A DNA stretch of 64,000 nucleotides from Diplolepis rosae (Eukaryota > Arthropoda > Insecta > Hymenoptera > Diplolepididae): NCBI GenBank assembly GCA_030998225.1, contig JAPYXD010000403.1, forward strand, positions 496,001 through 560,000, written 5' to 3'. A program made the translations under genes and the position numbers. Under the pieces are notes generated by a model. The model had not been told where the DNA came from, made no database searches, and saw only the letters and a program-made list of their open reading frames with translations. Shown piece by piece: positions 21,511 through 32,463 of the stretch (position 1 is the stretch's first letter; each line of letters starts with the position of its first letter).

Positions 21511-22746
21511 CTTGGTGGCGCCTTACAACTCCTGGCCAAGTGTCCCGTGGCGCCACATCTCCAACAGACGTTTTTTCTGTCGGGGTTGCTGCAGCCCCGG
21601 GACCCGTGGCCGTACCCAAGGCACCTGAAGCAGCGGGCGACTTCCACGTGCCCGCGAATGCGGCACGCGACCCACCCGATCCTCAGCTTACCTAGCTGAA
21701 GCAGACGCGCGGCGTCTGCCTCAGCCAGGCGGATCACTGCAGTCTTCACCCCACCAAAGCGGGTGAAGAGCCTGCAGGACCCCTCAAAAGCCGGTCTGCC
21801 CAGTGCCAAGCACAGGGCAGACACAACCTCCTCTTTTTCAACGGTCTCGTCGAGGTCCCTAATTTCGAGGGACCTCGTCGAGACCAGGGCTGAAATTTGC
21901 GCCCTTTCTCCGACCGCCAGGTCGAGCTCCTTTCGGAAGGCCGAAACGTCTCCCCCCTTTTTGAGGACCAGAAGGACTTCTTCCTTCCTGGTCCTCCGGA
22001 TAGACAGGACCTCAAGTCCTGCCTTCCGGGGGTCGACCTTCGCCTTCATTTCCTTCAAGATGTCGGCGTAGGACTGGCCGTCCTTCGCCGACACCTTGAT
22101 GGCGTCACCCGACCTGGCGGGCGTAGAGCGCTTCGACTTAGGAGTGGCGGTGGCCCCCTGCGCTTTTTGCGCCGGGTCCTCCGCCCTTTTCTCCTTTTTT
22201 TCTTCTTTTTTTTCTTTTTCTTTTCTTTTCTCTTCTTTGTGACCACATGCCAGTCCCCTTCTTTATTTGGGGGCTGGCTCGTGGCCACCTGGGCATAAGA
22301 GGGCGAAGAGGCACCCTTTCCCCTCTTAGGAGTTTTTTCCAGAGGGGGGGAGGGTGCAGATCTCTTTTGCCCCATCACCTGATTTTTGGGGCATCTCCCA
22401 GAGACGCCGAACGTGGTCTCTGAAAGATCCCCAGTTTCCTCATAGCGGGGTGAGATTCCATTTTCTTCTGGATTTTCACCCCGCTCTCCAGGAGGCACTT
22501 GTGGGTGTTGAGCATACCGCTCAACACCTCAGTTGCCTCGTTCACCGAGTCTTTAACGAAGCCAGGGTTATTCCTCAGCATACCCTGTTGGATAACGCTG
22601 AGGGCCCTGGCTAGTTTCTCCATTTTGTCATTTTGCTCCTTCAGGAGCTGGAGGACGTCTTGCCATCCCTCAGCCCCTGGAGGAGTGTGTGAGTGCGCAT
22701 CTAGCGCCTTCACCTCCTTATCTCTTTCATTTTTTTTAGAATTCAT
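21402..22746 (-). pseudogene. R1-clade ORF1 (Gag-like RNA-binding protein), frameshifted
   Basis: Three frames join to one ORF1. The start at 22746 (MNSKKNERDKEVKALD) has a coiled-coil-like segment (LLKEQNDKMEKLARAL). A shift near 22400 leads to a middle part with a run of lysines (about 22180-22230), where an A tract could cause slippage. A second shift near 22090 leads to the C-terminal part with CFRCLGYGHGSRGC and CWRCGATGHLARSC, both CX2CX4HX4C knuckles, and a third, longer Cys/His motif CLTCIDRGEKDVAHV. Such ORF1 proteins bind the element RNA and move it to target DNA. It ends 20 bases or so into the start of ORF2, so the ORFs overlap slightly. Confidence 0.85.
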
Positions 22747-23907
22747 ATCTAATACCGTCGTGTCTTAAGACGGTTCGCCCATCATGGGAGCCCTACCGCA
22801 GTAGGGCTACTATCCCCGCCTGTATAGATCCCTAGTTATGTGCGCCGAAACCGAGAAGCGGCTTATCGGATGGTCGATCCTATCAGCACATTTAAATGAG
22901 GCTAGAAAAAGGTTACGGGATAGGCCCGCGCCATAATGATGCAAAAGGTTTAGCGTCACCCCTATCGAGCGAGCGGTGCCGGGTCCGCCCCGACACCTGA
23001 CCCGGACTTCAGGCTAGACGGTGTGCGATTTATCCTACGCAGCGTCGGATATAAGGAAATACTGACCAGGTAATCCTTCGTTCCTGCGCCCGGACGTCCA
23101 TGATTTCAACCCCGAAATTGGCTCCAGACAGCAGAAACGTGAGCGGTTTTCCCAATTTAACATGTGGTTTCACGAGATCTTTGCCCTTCGCGGCTGAGCA
23201 CCGGAGGGACTTACATTTACCCATATTACTTCCACAGAGGTGAGGTACTGACATCGCGTCCTACCCTGGTCGAGAGGCTACTACTCCTCCCTTGGCTAGT
23301 CTATCGGGAATATCCACCAGGCGCCGGCCGCAGCCCCATTCACTCAGCATCCCATTCATTCTGGTGTGTGTGGGTGTCGGTGTCGTGCATGTGATTGTGG
23401 TGTGACCGCAAGAGCGCACGCGGGAAGTTCAGCGTCATCGCCGCATACGCATTTGGGGCGATACCCCGATTAAGGGGCCCCCCGCATTCACTCCGTGCTC
23501 GTTCATTCGGCATCAAGAGACCTGTTCAAGGTCCCCCGATGCTTTCGCTCCACACCGCGTCCTCACGCGCTTGAAAGTCGCAGAACAACCGTCGTGGCAC
23601 GTGCGCCCGGAAGGCCCATCACTAGGGAAAAGCCTGTCTGTGAGGCTCCCTTGGCGGCCATCCTGACGGCGACAGCCCTACTTCTGGCAGAGTCCTTGTG
23701 GCTACTACCGTTGGTGGGCTGCAGGACGCGTCTGCTCCGTGCTTGGACTCATGCATACACCTCGGCGTGACCCTGCCCGCCCGCAAAACGCTCTCTCGGT
23801 TGTTAGGCGTTTTGTGTTCAGTGTCGCTGTTATGTGTTGTGTCATATTGCTGTCTGTGTGCCCCCTCCTCCTTTCTCATCCGGGCTTGGGACCGGCAATG
23901 GCGGAGT
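22747..23907 (-). promoter_or_regulatory. 5' untranslated region of the R1-clade element
   Basis: About 1.16 kb of GC-rich sequence without coding homology between the ORF1 start and the 5' target duplication. In this class of element the internal promoter lies in such a region; I see no specific motif that proves it. Confidence 0.5.
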
Positions 23908-23923
23908 TTTAGAAGTAAACATT

Positions 23924-24103
23924 GGAGACGACGTATTTTTATTGATAGGGGGAAAAATTAAAAAGCTAGATAATCAATACACAGGACCTCACGAAGTTTG
24001 AGATATACTAGGAAAAGGAAATGTAAAAATCAATGTAAAAGGAAAACCGACAGTAGTTCACGTCAATAGAATAAAAAGATCGCACATGAATATACAAAAT
24101 TGA
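23924..24103 (+). pseudogene. Gypsy integrase C-terminal end
   Basis: After the R1-clade insertion the gypsy frame resumes with IGDDVFLLIGGKIKKLDNQY, TGPHEV, a TGA at about 23999-24001 where another residue is expected, then a basic tail with VHVNRIKRSH and a stop at 24103. This is the barrel-like C-terminal block of gypsy integrases (the TGPHEV and VH..R.K pattern). No env frame follows. Confidence 0.75.
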
Positions 24104-25865
24104 TTAACTGAATTTGAATCCAAACTTAAAATAATATAAACTTTGCATACAACCAAAGCGTTTAGAATAACTAAACCAGGAAATGTTTTAAACAAAAGAT
24201 CTTTTTAAATTTTATTCTAATCTTATTTTTTCTATTTCAGAGATTCGAGAAGCTCACTGCACCTTCCAATAGCAATCAAAAAATTTCAATATACTTCATG
24301 TTTTTTTTTCAGAGTAAATGAAACTTCTCAAACTAGCAAGTATCTATCAAATTAATCAAAAATTTTCAACTTTTCTCTTCTGTTCAGCAAAAAACTAATA
24401 ATCTAATATCACAAAGAAATTATATTTCTTTAAAATTCTTATGTGTACTTTCTTTGCATTTAATTTAATCAATTTTATTTTTGTTCACCAACCTTTCAAA
24501 AAGCAAACTAATAAACTTTTTAGAAAGACAAATGCTAGTTTTCATTCGAGTCAACATTATATTTTATCACTTAAAGAAAAATATAGAAATATTTGCATTT
24601 TTCTTCTTTTTGGATGAAAAAAAAAAATAAATAAAAAGACATTTTCTGACAAGAATAAATAAGCATTTCATAATCGGTGCCATCATAAATATAATTTCAG
24701 TTTTGTTTTTTCTTCCATCAAGGGAACTTTTCTTGATTTCCATCCTATTGGAAGAACAGTTTCTACAAATATTGAGTCTGTAAATGTAAACTGTGCGATG
24801 GCGTTACAAAATTGTTAATGTAAAAATTGCTTTTCCAATAGAAATTAATGTGCAACAATAACAAATTGAATATTTACTATTCTTCATATGTTTCATGTTC
24901 AAATAACTCTATTAATTTTACAAGAAAGATTAAAAAAACAATTAAAAGTACAAGAATTGTAGGAAAATCTATTTCCCTGTTATTATGTAAAATTGTTTTT
25001 CTTATGATTATTTTATTCATTTAATAATACACCAATGAAATTAAAGTTCATGAAATTAATTTTTAGAAACATGTAAAAGTAATAATAAGCAATAGCAATG
25101 CCATGTTTTGAAGAAATCAATTTTAGACTTAACCAAGTTTTTTTTCTTCAATGTACCAAGTTACAACGTCTATTAATTAAGATATGTTATCAACGATCTA
25201 AATATTATTTTTAATCTATATTGTTAATATTATATATGTCAAATTCTTTTTTTACTAATGTATACATCAACCATCGTAATACTTGTAAATTGCTCTTTAC
25301 TATTTTACATCTAATCGATAAAATTTTACAATTTTTAATCTCTGAGTTTGAGATTAATAAAATTCGACCGGGACAATTTAAAATCCAAGATCGGGAGTCG
25401 TAAAAGTCATCGTGGACTTGTATAGATCTTTGTTAAGATCTTCGAACAGTGTCATAAATTTGGATCACCGCCCTTTACGGAATATACCTGTGCGGCCTAT
25501 AACTCCGTCTCTCTCACACACTTCGACTACACCTGTGGGGACCCAGTACTTACAACTCACCGCCGTGTGGATTAAACCTCAACGCAACTTACGAATCATA
25601 AAGGTACCGAACCTCCCTCTCTCTTTATTCTCTGTATCTCTCACCCTTGTACCAACCAGCCTGTGCCTACATTTATATATGAATTGTGTTGACAAATGTG
25701 TATAGTGACTTTTAAATCAATTAAATAGATTCAATTTGTATTATTTTTATAATCATTGTGTCTTTCATTGACTTATCCTCATCCCTAAGCGAGGATCATT
25801 CGATCCTAACTTAAAACGAGGAATCTTCGATCAAAGTAAGTATTTGCGTATTGTGACGTAACAAT
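24104..25865 (+). other. Gypsy 3' noncoding region, possible LTR at its end
   Basis: No open frame of note. The last part (about 25390-25865) is less AT-rich, has the pattern TGTGGGGACCCAGTACTTAC followed by ATTTATATATGAATTG and ends ATTGTGACGTAACA, which looks like LTR sequence with a promoter. No partner LTR is visible in the window because the 5' end of the element is missing, so this is not proven. Confidence 0.4.
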
Positions 25866-26756
25866 ATATAAAAAAATATTTATAAATATTTAATATATAT
25901 AGATAAAGCACGTATTGAAATTAACAATTTTTTTTTAAATTTATGACATATTTATTGACAAATTGTTTTCAATATTCTTTCATTATCTTGATTACAATAC
26001 TGAAGACATATAGACAATGGAAATAAATTATCAATGATGATATTTTGAAAGTTTAATATTCATACAATATAATTTTCGTTTATACAACACGGTTACAAAG
26101 TTAACATTATTCTCTATAGGAATACAATAATAATTGCTTTTTTAAAGAAATTTACAATTCTTAGAGAAATTAAAATTAAAGCAAAGTATTGCTCTTAATA
26201 TATGATAATTTGTTAGAGAATGTAAATGACCAGCTTCAGATCTGAAGTTATTTTATACATTGACAGTAAGATAGGCGAAAGGGCTCTTTTACGACTACTT
26301 AGCACTTACTGTAAAGCAGCAATGTAATTATAAACAAACATCTCTTCGATCGTCATCTTTTCAGATTATAAATCTCAAATCCTCCTACCTGCAGGTGCAA
26401 AGTATAGGCGTTATGAACAAATTTTTACAAAAGATTTATAAAATCTTAACTTAGTTTTCAGATCTACAGAATTATGACACGAAAGAACATTATTTGTACG
26501 AATACATCAATATTTTTCTTTAAATTTAAAAAATTTGATTTCAAACTTATTCCTGTAAATTATCTGACTTATTTCAATCAATTCAATGGAGTTTAATGAA
26601 TAGAATAAATTCAATAAAAAATAAATGAATTTCCTTCTACTTCGTTCTTCACTTGTCTTTGTCTAAGATCGGATTTATATTTTGAAAAAATGAAGATATT
26701 CACAATTTTTTTTGGAAGTTATTACGTATTACAAACCAAAAATAAAAAATGAATTT
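25866..26756. other. Intergenic, AT-rich, no gene seen
   Basis: I see no reading frame, RNA gene or repeat that I can support. Confidence 0.55.
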
Positions 26757-27171
26757 AATTATTTTTGTATTGGCATTGGGTCAGTTTCTTAACGTTAAAA
26801 TCTTTAATTTATGGACATATTATAAAAAGGAAGCATGTTTTTATTAAACAATAAGTTTAAGAATACAAAAAACCAAAAAACAAAAAAGAAAAAATCCAAT
26901 TTAATATGTACATCTAAATGTTTGCATGTTTACAGCTTAGTCATTAAGTCCTTGAAAAAAATTTTTTGGGCACTGAACACGGCCCCCATTTGTGTCCGAA
27001 ATGTTTGCTTTTAACCTCCCCTCCCCCCTTTTTAATTATTTTTATGAATAGTTGTTTAGCTTCCCTATGATTTATATGATTCTGTTTTTTAGCTTCCTTT
27101 TTATAATATGTCCATAAATTAAAGATTTTAACGTTAAGAAACTGACCCAATGCCAATACAAAAATAATTAA
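26757..27171. repeat. Perfect inverted repeat, 79-bp arms
   Basis: TAATTATTTTTGTATTGGCA begins the left arm (26757-26835), which recurs in reverse complement at 27093-27171, apparently without mismatch. The 257-bp spacer has a poly-purine stretch and CATTTGTGTCCGAAATG. It could be a MITE or a recent inverted duplication; identity of the arms implies it is young or subject to conversion. Confidence 0.85.
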
Positions 27172-27248
27172 ACGAATTTACAGAAACTAGTTTGCAATCA
27201 AATTGTTTTAAATCCAATGAAAAATATTGATACATTCGTACAAATGCA

Positions 27249-29157
27249 AGATGGCCGCTAGGAATGACCTGATTGTATTAAACCAGGACAGGGATTTTAC
27301 GTTCAGACGAGGAGCGGGGGGGTCGATTATCGAACTCACGTTTGCCGCACCCCACCTTGCCTCAAGGATAGTCGACTGGTGCGTCCTCCAGGTAATAACC
27401 TTGGGTGACCACCAGTGCATTGAATTTAACATCCGGGAACGGAGTCACCCCGTGAATTCGGGAAGGGGCGGCATGGGAAGAAGCCCCTCCTGGAACACAA
27501 GACGACTCAGCAAAGATAAGCTAGAAAAACATCTTGAGGAAACCAGGCTCATAGATGAGCTTGGTTGGGCTAAGTCTGCTGGGTCGTTGGAGGACACCCT
27601 GCGGGCTGCGAGGCGAAAAGTGGTCGCAGCATGTGACCACTCGATGCCTCGACGGCGGCACGGGCGTACCGGAGACTCAATCTACTGGTGGAAAGAACAG
27701 TTGTCTGTCCTGCGTCGGGAATGCCTCACAGCGCTGCGGAGATTCACCCGCTCAAAGGGTAATCCTCTGCTGCACGAGGCATGGAAAAAAGCAAAATCAG
27801 CTCTGAGGCAAGGCATAAAGAAAAGCTGACTGCAGTGCTGGAAAGACTTGATCGGTGAGGTCGAGAAGGACCCATGGGGTCTCGCCTTCAAAATAGTCAC
27901 CAAGAGAGTGGTGACTAGAGGAAAGACCCCGGGCCTGGATAATCCCGATCGAGTCAAGTACATCGTGCGAAGCTTGTTTCCGCATGTAAAGCCGTTCCAA
28001 AGACAGGACCGAAGCTCCTGCGTGGTCCGGCGCGAAGAACTCTCCACTCTCGAAGAACTAAAGAGAGCGGGTGGAAGACTCAAGGCAAACACAGCGCCGG
28101 GGATCGACGGGTTGCCGAACGAGATCCTCAAAGAGGTGATCGGGGCATACCCGGAAATCCTCCTAGAAGTCTTCAACTCCTATCTTCGGGAGGGGAGATT
28201 CTTCGCAGACTGGAAGGAGCAGAGATTGGTCCTGCTGAGGAAGGGCAACAAACCTCTAGGGGATGCCTCATCGTATAGACCAATACGTCTGTTGGATACG
28301 ATGGGGAAACTTCTGGAGGAAATGATCCTTCAAAGACTACAGGGTCACATGGTTCACGAGAATGGTCTCTCGGAAAACCAGTTCGGCTTTCGGAAAGGCA
28401 GGTCCACAGTTGACGTCATCCAAGCAGTGGTGGACATCGCCACTAAAGCAAGAAGAGGAACTGGCAAGCGTAAGGGATTCTGCGCGTTGATCAGCATTGG
28501 CATACGCAATGCGTTCAATACCGCGAGATGGAACATCTGCATCGAGGCGATAGTGCGGAAAAAGGTTCCAGACTACCTGTTGCGAATGATAGATGACTAT
28601 CTGAGCGACAGGTGGGTGATATACGAGGGCGACAAATGGTCTCTCAAGGAAGAGATGACATGTGGCGTCCCTCAAGGGTCGCAGGTGGGTCCACTCGTTT
28701 GTAACGTCATGCACGACGATTTCCTGCGCATGGAGCTGCCTGCTGGAACGAGCATCATCGGCTTCGCGGATGACGCACTTGTGTGCGCTGCTGACAACGT
28801 CGGAATTCTGGAACTGAGGATTAATGATACGCTGTGGCGGGCAAAGCGTTAGTTAGATAGCAGAGGCCTGAAAATGGCTCCTGAAAAGACCGAGGCTTTG
28901 CTGGTCACAGACAGGAGATCCTTCCAATATCCGAGGACCGTTCTCGGGGAACATGAAATCGAGTGGAAAAAGAGTATTAAGTACCTGGAAGTGCAGTTGG
29001 ATCGAAGGCTTAGCTTCGGCGAACACCTGCAGATCGCGACTGCCAAAGCCATCCAATGTGGGGCCGCCCTGACTCGGCTCATGCCCAACATTGGTGGACC
29101 CAGGGAAGCTACGAGAAGGCTGGTGGCGAGCGTTGTAAACTCGAAGCTGCTTTATGC
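27249..29157 (+). pseudogene. Second R1-clade ORF2 copy, both ends missing
   Basis: Near-identical in protein to the ORF2 at 18525-21510 but on the plus strand. It starts in the endonuclease (NDLIVLNQDRDFTFRRGAGG) and runs through NTAPGIDGLPNEIL, GVPQGSQVGP and FADDALVCAAD to LGVQ-type sequence LEVQLDRRLSFGEHL. It stops abruptly within VVNSKLLYA at 29157. In-frame stops occur at 27827-27829 and 28850-28852, and one codon is lost in the FADDALV-CAAD segment. Unlike the first copy it keeps the KEVIGAYPEILLEVF segment. It has neither a 5' region nor a 3' A tail, so it was cut out by rearrangement or buried by later insertion rather than being a simple 5' truncation. Confidence 0.9.
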
Positions 29158-29336
29158 GATCTGGATTTTTTTTAGACATGAAAACAGCAAGAGAAATAAA
29201 TGGTCTTTTGCGTATCTTTGAACATATATTTATTCAACAATAAAAAGTGTTTTAAATGTCAAAATAACTAAAAATGGCGGATTTATAAACAATCTCGCGC
29301 AGCAGCTTGACGCGGACAACTCAAACTCCGTGACAA
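29158..29336. other. Junction segment between R1-clade and copia fragments
   Basis: About 180 bp of AT-rich DNA with no recognisable content. Confidence 0.4.
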
Positions 29337-29932
29337 TCACGATGAAGCACATTGGAATGCTGTAAAGCGTATATTAAGGTACATTACAGGTACGCGTAAT
29401 TTCGGCTTATTATTTCGTCTGAATGACACAACCGGCGTGCTTCTCGGATATTCTGACGCAGACTATGCAGCAGATCGTGACACGCGGCGTTCCAATAGCG
29501 GCTACGTTTTCATGATGAACGGAGGTTGTATAACCTGGTCATCTAAGCGACAAGCGAGCGTTATTCTCAGCACAACTGAGGCCGAATTTATTGCGGCGAG
29601 CGAGGCAACCAAAGAGGCGATATGGTTGCGAAAACTATTATACGATATCAGACAGGAATGTGAAAATCCTACCATCCTTAACATGGATAATCAAAGTTCA
29701 ATTAAATTAACCAAAAATCAAGAATTTCACCGTAGGTCAAAACACATTGATGTCCGTTATCATTTTATCTGTGATAAAGTGCTAGAAAATGTCATTGATC
29801 CAAAGTAAGTAAACACGCACGAGCAGTGCGCTGACATTTTCACAAAAGCTTTGAGTTACGAAAAATTTGCTTTTCTCCGTAAAAAATTGAATATGTTTGA
29901 GCGTATTACCGAAAACACTCAAGTAGAGAGGG
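29337..29932 (+). pseudogene. Copia (Ty1) Pol C-terminus: RNase H
   Basis: The frame gives HWNAVKRILRYITGTRNFGL, then the copia RNase H hallmark GYSDADYAADRDTRRSNSGY, STTEAEFIAASEATKEAIWL, NMDNQSSIKL and RSKHIDVRYHFI. An in-frame TAA at about 29806-29808 precedes VNTHEQCADIFTKAL, which is the expected continuation, so the break is one nonsense change. All upstream domains (gag, protease, integrase, reverse transcriptase) are missing. RNase H after reverse transcriptase at the Pol end and the SDADYAAD motif identify Ty1/copia. Confidence 0.9.
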
Positions 29933-30130
29933 TGTTGAAATATTGTATTCCTTTCGTGTTACCGGCGTCGGATATTCTGTACCTTTACCGACTGCGCTGA
30001 ATGTGATTAATACAATAAAGAGATCGGTGAGACGCCAGCGCCAAAAAGAAAAGCGGATAGGGTGCACGCGGGAGTTCAGTGCTCGTTTCGCTTTCGCACC
30101 AACCTACGATGTGCCTGCGATAACGCTATA
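29933..30130 (+). mobile_element. Copia 3' LTR (partial)
   Basis: A purine tract AGTAGAGAGGG precedes TGTTGAAATATTG, the expected arrangement of polypurine tract and LTR start. The sequence continues to about 30130; the 3' end of the LTR is not clear and no second copy is present. Confidence 0.5.
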
Positions 30131-30761
30131 GTTTTTTCCATAATAAAAAAAAACCCTATCGATGTGTATTATCATGGGTATCGTAAGAAATGAAAAAAAA
30201 TGAAAATGATTTTTCGACTATTTTCATACTTTGCGTGGCTAGAATGACATTGTGTTGTAGGTCGCTGAATTCGTATTAAAATCGGTAATAATGTCATCGA
30301 AAAAAAATACATGGTTCCATTTTGAAAAGTGGAGTTGACCTTGACGTAAGTTCAGCGCCTCCACCGATAAAAAATAGGGTGGTCCAGTATGACGGCCTTC
30401 TCGAACACAAAACTTTTGTCTGAAACATTTTTGGATATTATCAATAGTTTGGGTGCTATCACTCTGTAACACTTTATGTGTTTTCAGAAATTTACCTAAA
30501 TTTTCACTTCAAGCGTTCTCGAGTAGATACGCTCCTAAAAACGAATGTGCACAGGGCTTCAACGTCACATGCGATCAAATCTTTTGTAAGTTGATTTTGA
30601 AGTAAAACTAGCAAGCTTTATTTTTAGACATTATCGAAGGTTTTGGCACGTTAGATTTTATATTTGCAATTTTCTAAAAACGTCCAAAAACACCATTCAT
30701 GGTAGTTCCAACCCCAGATTCGTGTTACCCATCCGTATGACCCTTGCAGACCAGTGTAATG
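30131..30761. other. Intergenic, no gene seen
   Basis: No coding homology was found on either strand. Confidence 0.5.
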
Positions 30762-30869
30762 GGGTTGGGACATGGAATTTTTTTATTATTTATTCAAAAT
30801 TATCGTAGGTATATTTGTTATGTAATTATTTTTAAAAGAAATATTTTGAAAAATACAATATTTGAAACG

Positions 30870-31143
30870 CTTCACTTAGCGCGCCAAAAGTGTTTCGCTT
30901 GGCACGTGGAAAAGACAAGCCATCATCCACTACATTTTTTGCTGTGAGGACCATTTCGATTTGAAAAACGACATAGAAAATTATATAAAATATCCCTTAA
31001 TAGGGGATTGCAAGAAGTTGAAAAAGGAAGTTGTGCGACACACTTTTTATCTTGCCAAAACGATAAGAAAGGCGCTGCGCCTCCTGAACCCCGTTCTGAT
31101 TTTCGTAGAGGATGCCATTGTGCATAAGTTAAAGAAATTCTAA
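30870..31143 (+). pseudogene. THAP zinc-finger domain of ISL2EU transposase
   Basis: The pieces CFAWHVEK, HYIFCCEDHFDLKNDIENYI and KKLKKEVVRHTF give the C2CH layout of a THAP domain (Cys before the Trp, the CEDHFD block, and the LK.GVV.H.F end where VPH is usual and VRH is seen). One frame change lies near 30900-30930. THAP domains bind DNA and in such transposons recognise the element ends. Part of the transposase whose catalytic half is at 31783-32463. Confidence 0.7.
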
Positions 31144-31634
31144 ACGATTGTTCAGTAACTTTGTCTTCAAATGCCGAGGAAAGGGAAAATGTATTGTCAA
31201 ACGTGACAGGTGATTCTTAAATATACGCTGAGGAAAGAACATTTGCAATTTAAGGGTGTCTCAAACAATAACAATGACTTTATGAACAATAACTGTGAAT
31301 TGCATAATGAATCGATAAAAAAGAGAAAAAAATTGATAAATATATGTAATAAAAACAAAATTATGATTAGATGAACATATGAATTGTTTTTTAATGAAAT
31401 ATTGAAGAAAACGTATAATAATAGAGTACCAGCAAAAATATTTAAAAAATAATTCAAATGTTGTAAATGATTTTGATATTCTGATTTTTCTAAATCATTT
31501 CAGTCGCTTATGTCGATCATTAGAAGAGTGTATCACTGTACGTGATAACTGAACTCTACTATATCGACCTTATCAACCTATGATTCAGAATTAATTTAAC
31601 GTTATTTAAAACTAGATGGTATTTTCCAATATAA

Positions 31635-31721
31635 ATTGAAGAAATTTTTCTGTGAAAAAAGGAACGCTTCCGCTCCGCTGGGTATCGAGCCCAGGTCCTT
31701 TCACAGAAAAATTTCTTCAAT
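31635..31721. repeat. Hairpin with 23-bp perfect arms around a B-box-like core
   Basis: ATTGAAGAAATTTTTCTGTG begins the left arm (31635-31657), which is exactly reversed at 31699-31721. The core, in reverse complement, reads CCTGGGCTCGATACCCAGCG, a T-arm/B-box-like segment like the one at 4015-4045. Probably a small tRNA-derived or MITE insertion. Confidence 0.7.
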
Positions 31722-31782
31722 TGATTCTGATATTGTTTGCAGATAATTTTATCGATGAAGTGCGGGAAACTTTTCACGATAA

Positions 31783-32463
31783 ATGCACTATCGGAGTGTT
31801 GGAATCGCATGTAATATGTTCAAAAATGACAAAACATGCTTCCTCAATGTCGGGATACAATGCGATATAATCGGATATCTTGTGCCAGGACGAAAGAACG
31901 AGATGCCTTCAGAGATAAAGTCGCCTTTAGAAAAATATTCGTCATTCGACTTAACGAGTGATTCTACGAGCGCGGTGTCATCTGAAAGCAGTTTCATCTG
32001 TCCAAGTAACTTTTCTAGTCCTTTGAAATTCGAAAATGAGAAAATAAAATCAGCACAAAATGAAGTCATGGAAAATTTAAGCGTGAAAGTAACAAATTTC
32101 TGGAATTCTCAAAATCCAAAAGAATATAATGGTATTCAAGAAAATGCAGTGTGGATTATTACTTTGCTATAAGAACACACGAATATTAGCGTACAAGACA
32201 TTAAATTGACTTTAATGAAGTTAAAATTGAACAACACTTTTCATAGACTCGGTGTTCAATTTAGAATTTCGCGTAGGCAAGCAGGAACAATTTTTTCTCA
32301 AAATATTACCAAACTTGCTTCAATTATGAAAGTCTTCATACATTTCCAGCGTGAAAATAACATCGAAAAACTTTCGTCTATCCCTTCTCGTGACAATTTC
32401 CACAATGTTCAATCTATTATAGATTGTTTTGAAGTTGAAATACTGTTCTGCAATTGTGCATAA
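31783..32463 (+). pseudogene. ISL2EU DDE transposase fragment
   Basis: An open frame with one stop (32170-32172, same frame on both sides) gives a Ser-rich linker, then NTFHRLGVQFRISRRQAG, IFSQNITKLASIM, and the block DNFHNVQSIIDCFEVEI, where the Asp of IIDC is the first catalytic acid of DDE_4 (HARBI1-like) transposases. The rest of the catalytic domain is not seen. The helix-turn-helix block FRISRRQAG..F fits the family. Confidence 0.65.

Larger units (their letters stand above)
18026..23907 (-). mobile_element. R1-clade non-LTR retrotransposon, about 5.9 kb, full length
   Basis: Inserted in reverse in gypsy integrase. Its A tail appears as a T run at 18024-18056. The 16-bp target duplication TTTAGAAGTAAACATT lies at 18010-18025 and 23908-23923. 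In element orientation: a 5' region of about 1.16 kb, ORF1 with three Cys/His knuckles, ORF2 with endonuclease, reverse transcriptase and a C-terminal CCHC, and a 3' region of about 470 bp. GC content is far above the host DNA. Frameshifts in both ORFs make it inactive, but it is complete end to end. R1 clade fits the ORF2 sequence, although the site is not 28S rDNA. Confidence 0.9.
11491..25865 (+). mobile_element. Ty3/gypsy retrotransposon, 5'-truncated and split by nested insertions
   Basis: Segments read gag tail, protease, reverse transcriptase and RNase H, a lineage-specific AT-hook/acidic region, integrase, and a noncoding 3' region. They are interrupted by a deleted mariner (14232-14745), a TIR element (16486-17437) and an R1-clade element (18026-23907). 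Removing each with one target copy keeps the flanking frame. The 5' LTR and most of gag are absent; no second copy of the 3' region was found, so LTR limits are not proven. Several nonsense codons and frameshifts make it dead. The 3' limit at GTGACGTAACA is a guess. Confidence 0.85.

Noticed and set aside
18609..23961. Numerous long open frames on the plus strand
   Set aside because: They are antisense to R1-clade ORF1 and ORF2, whose high GC content leaves the opposite strand open.
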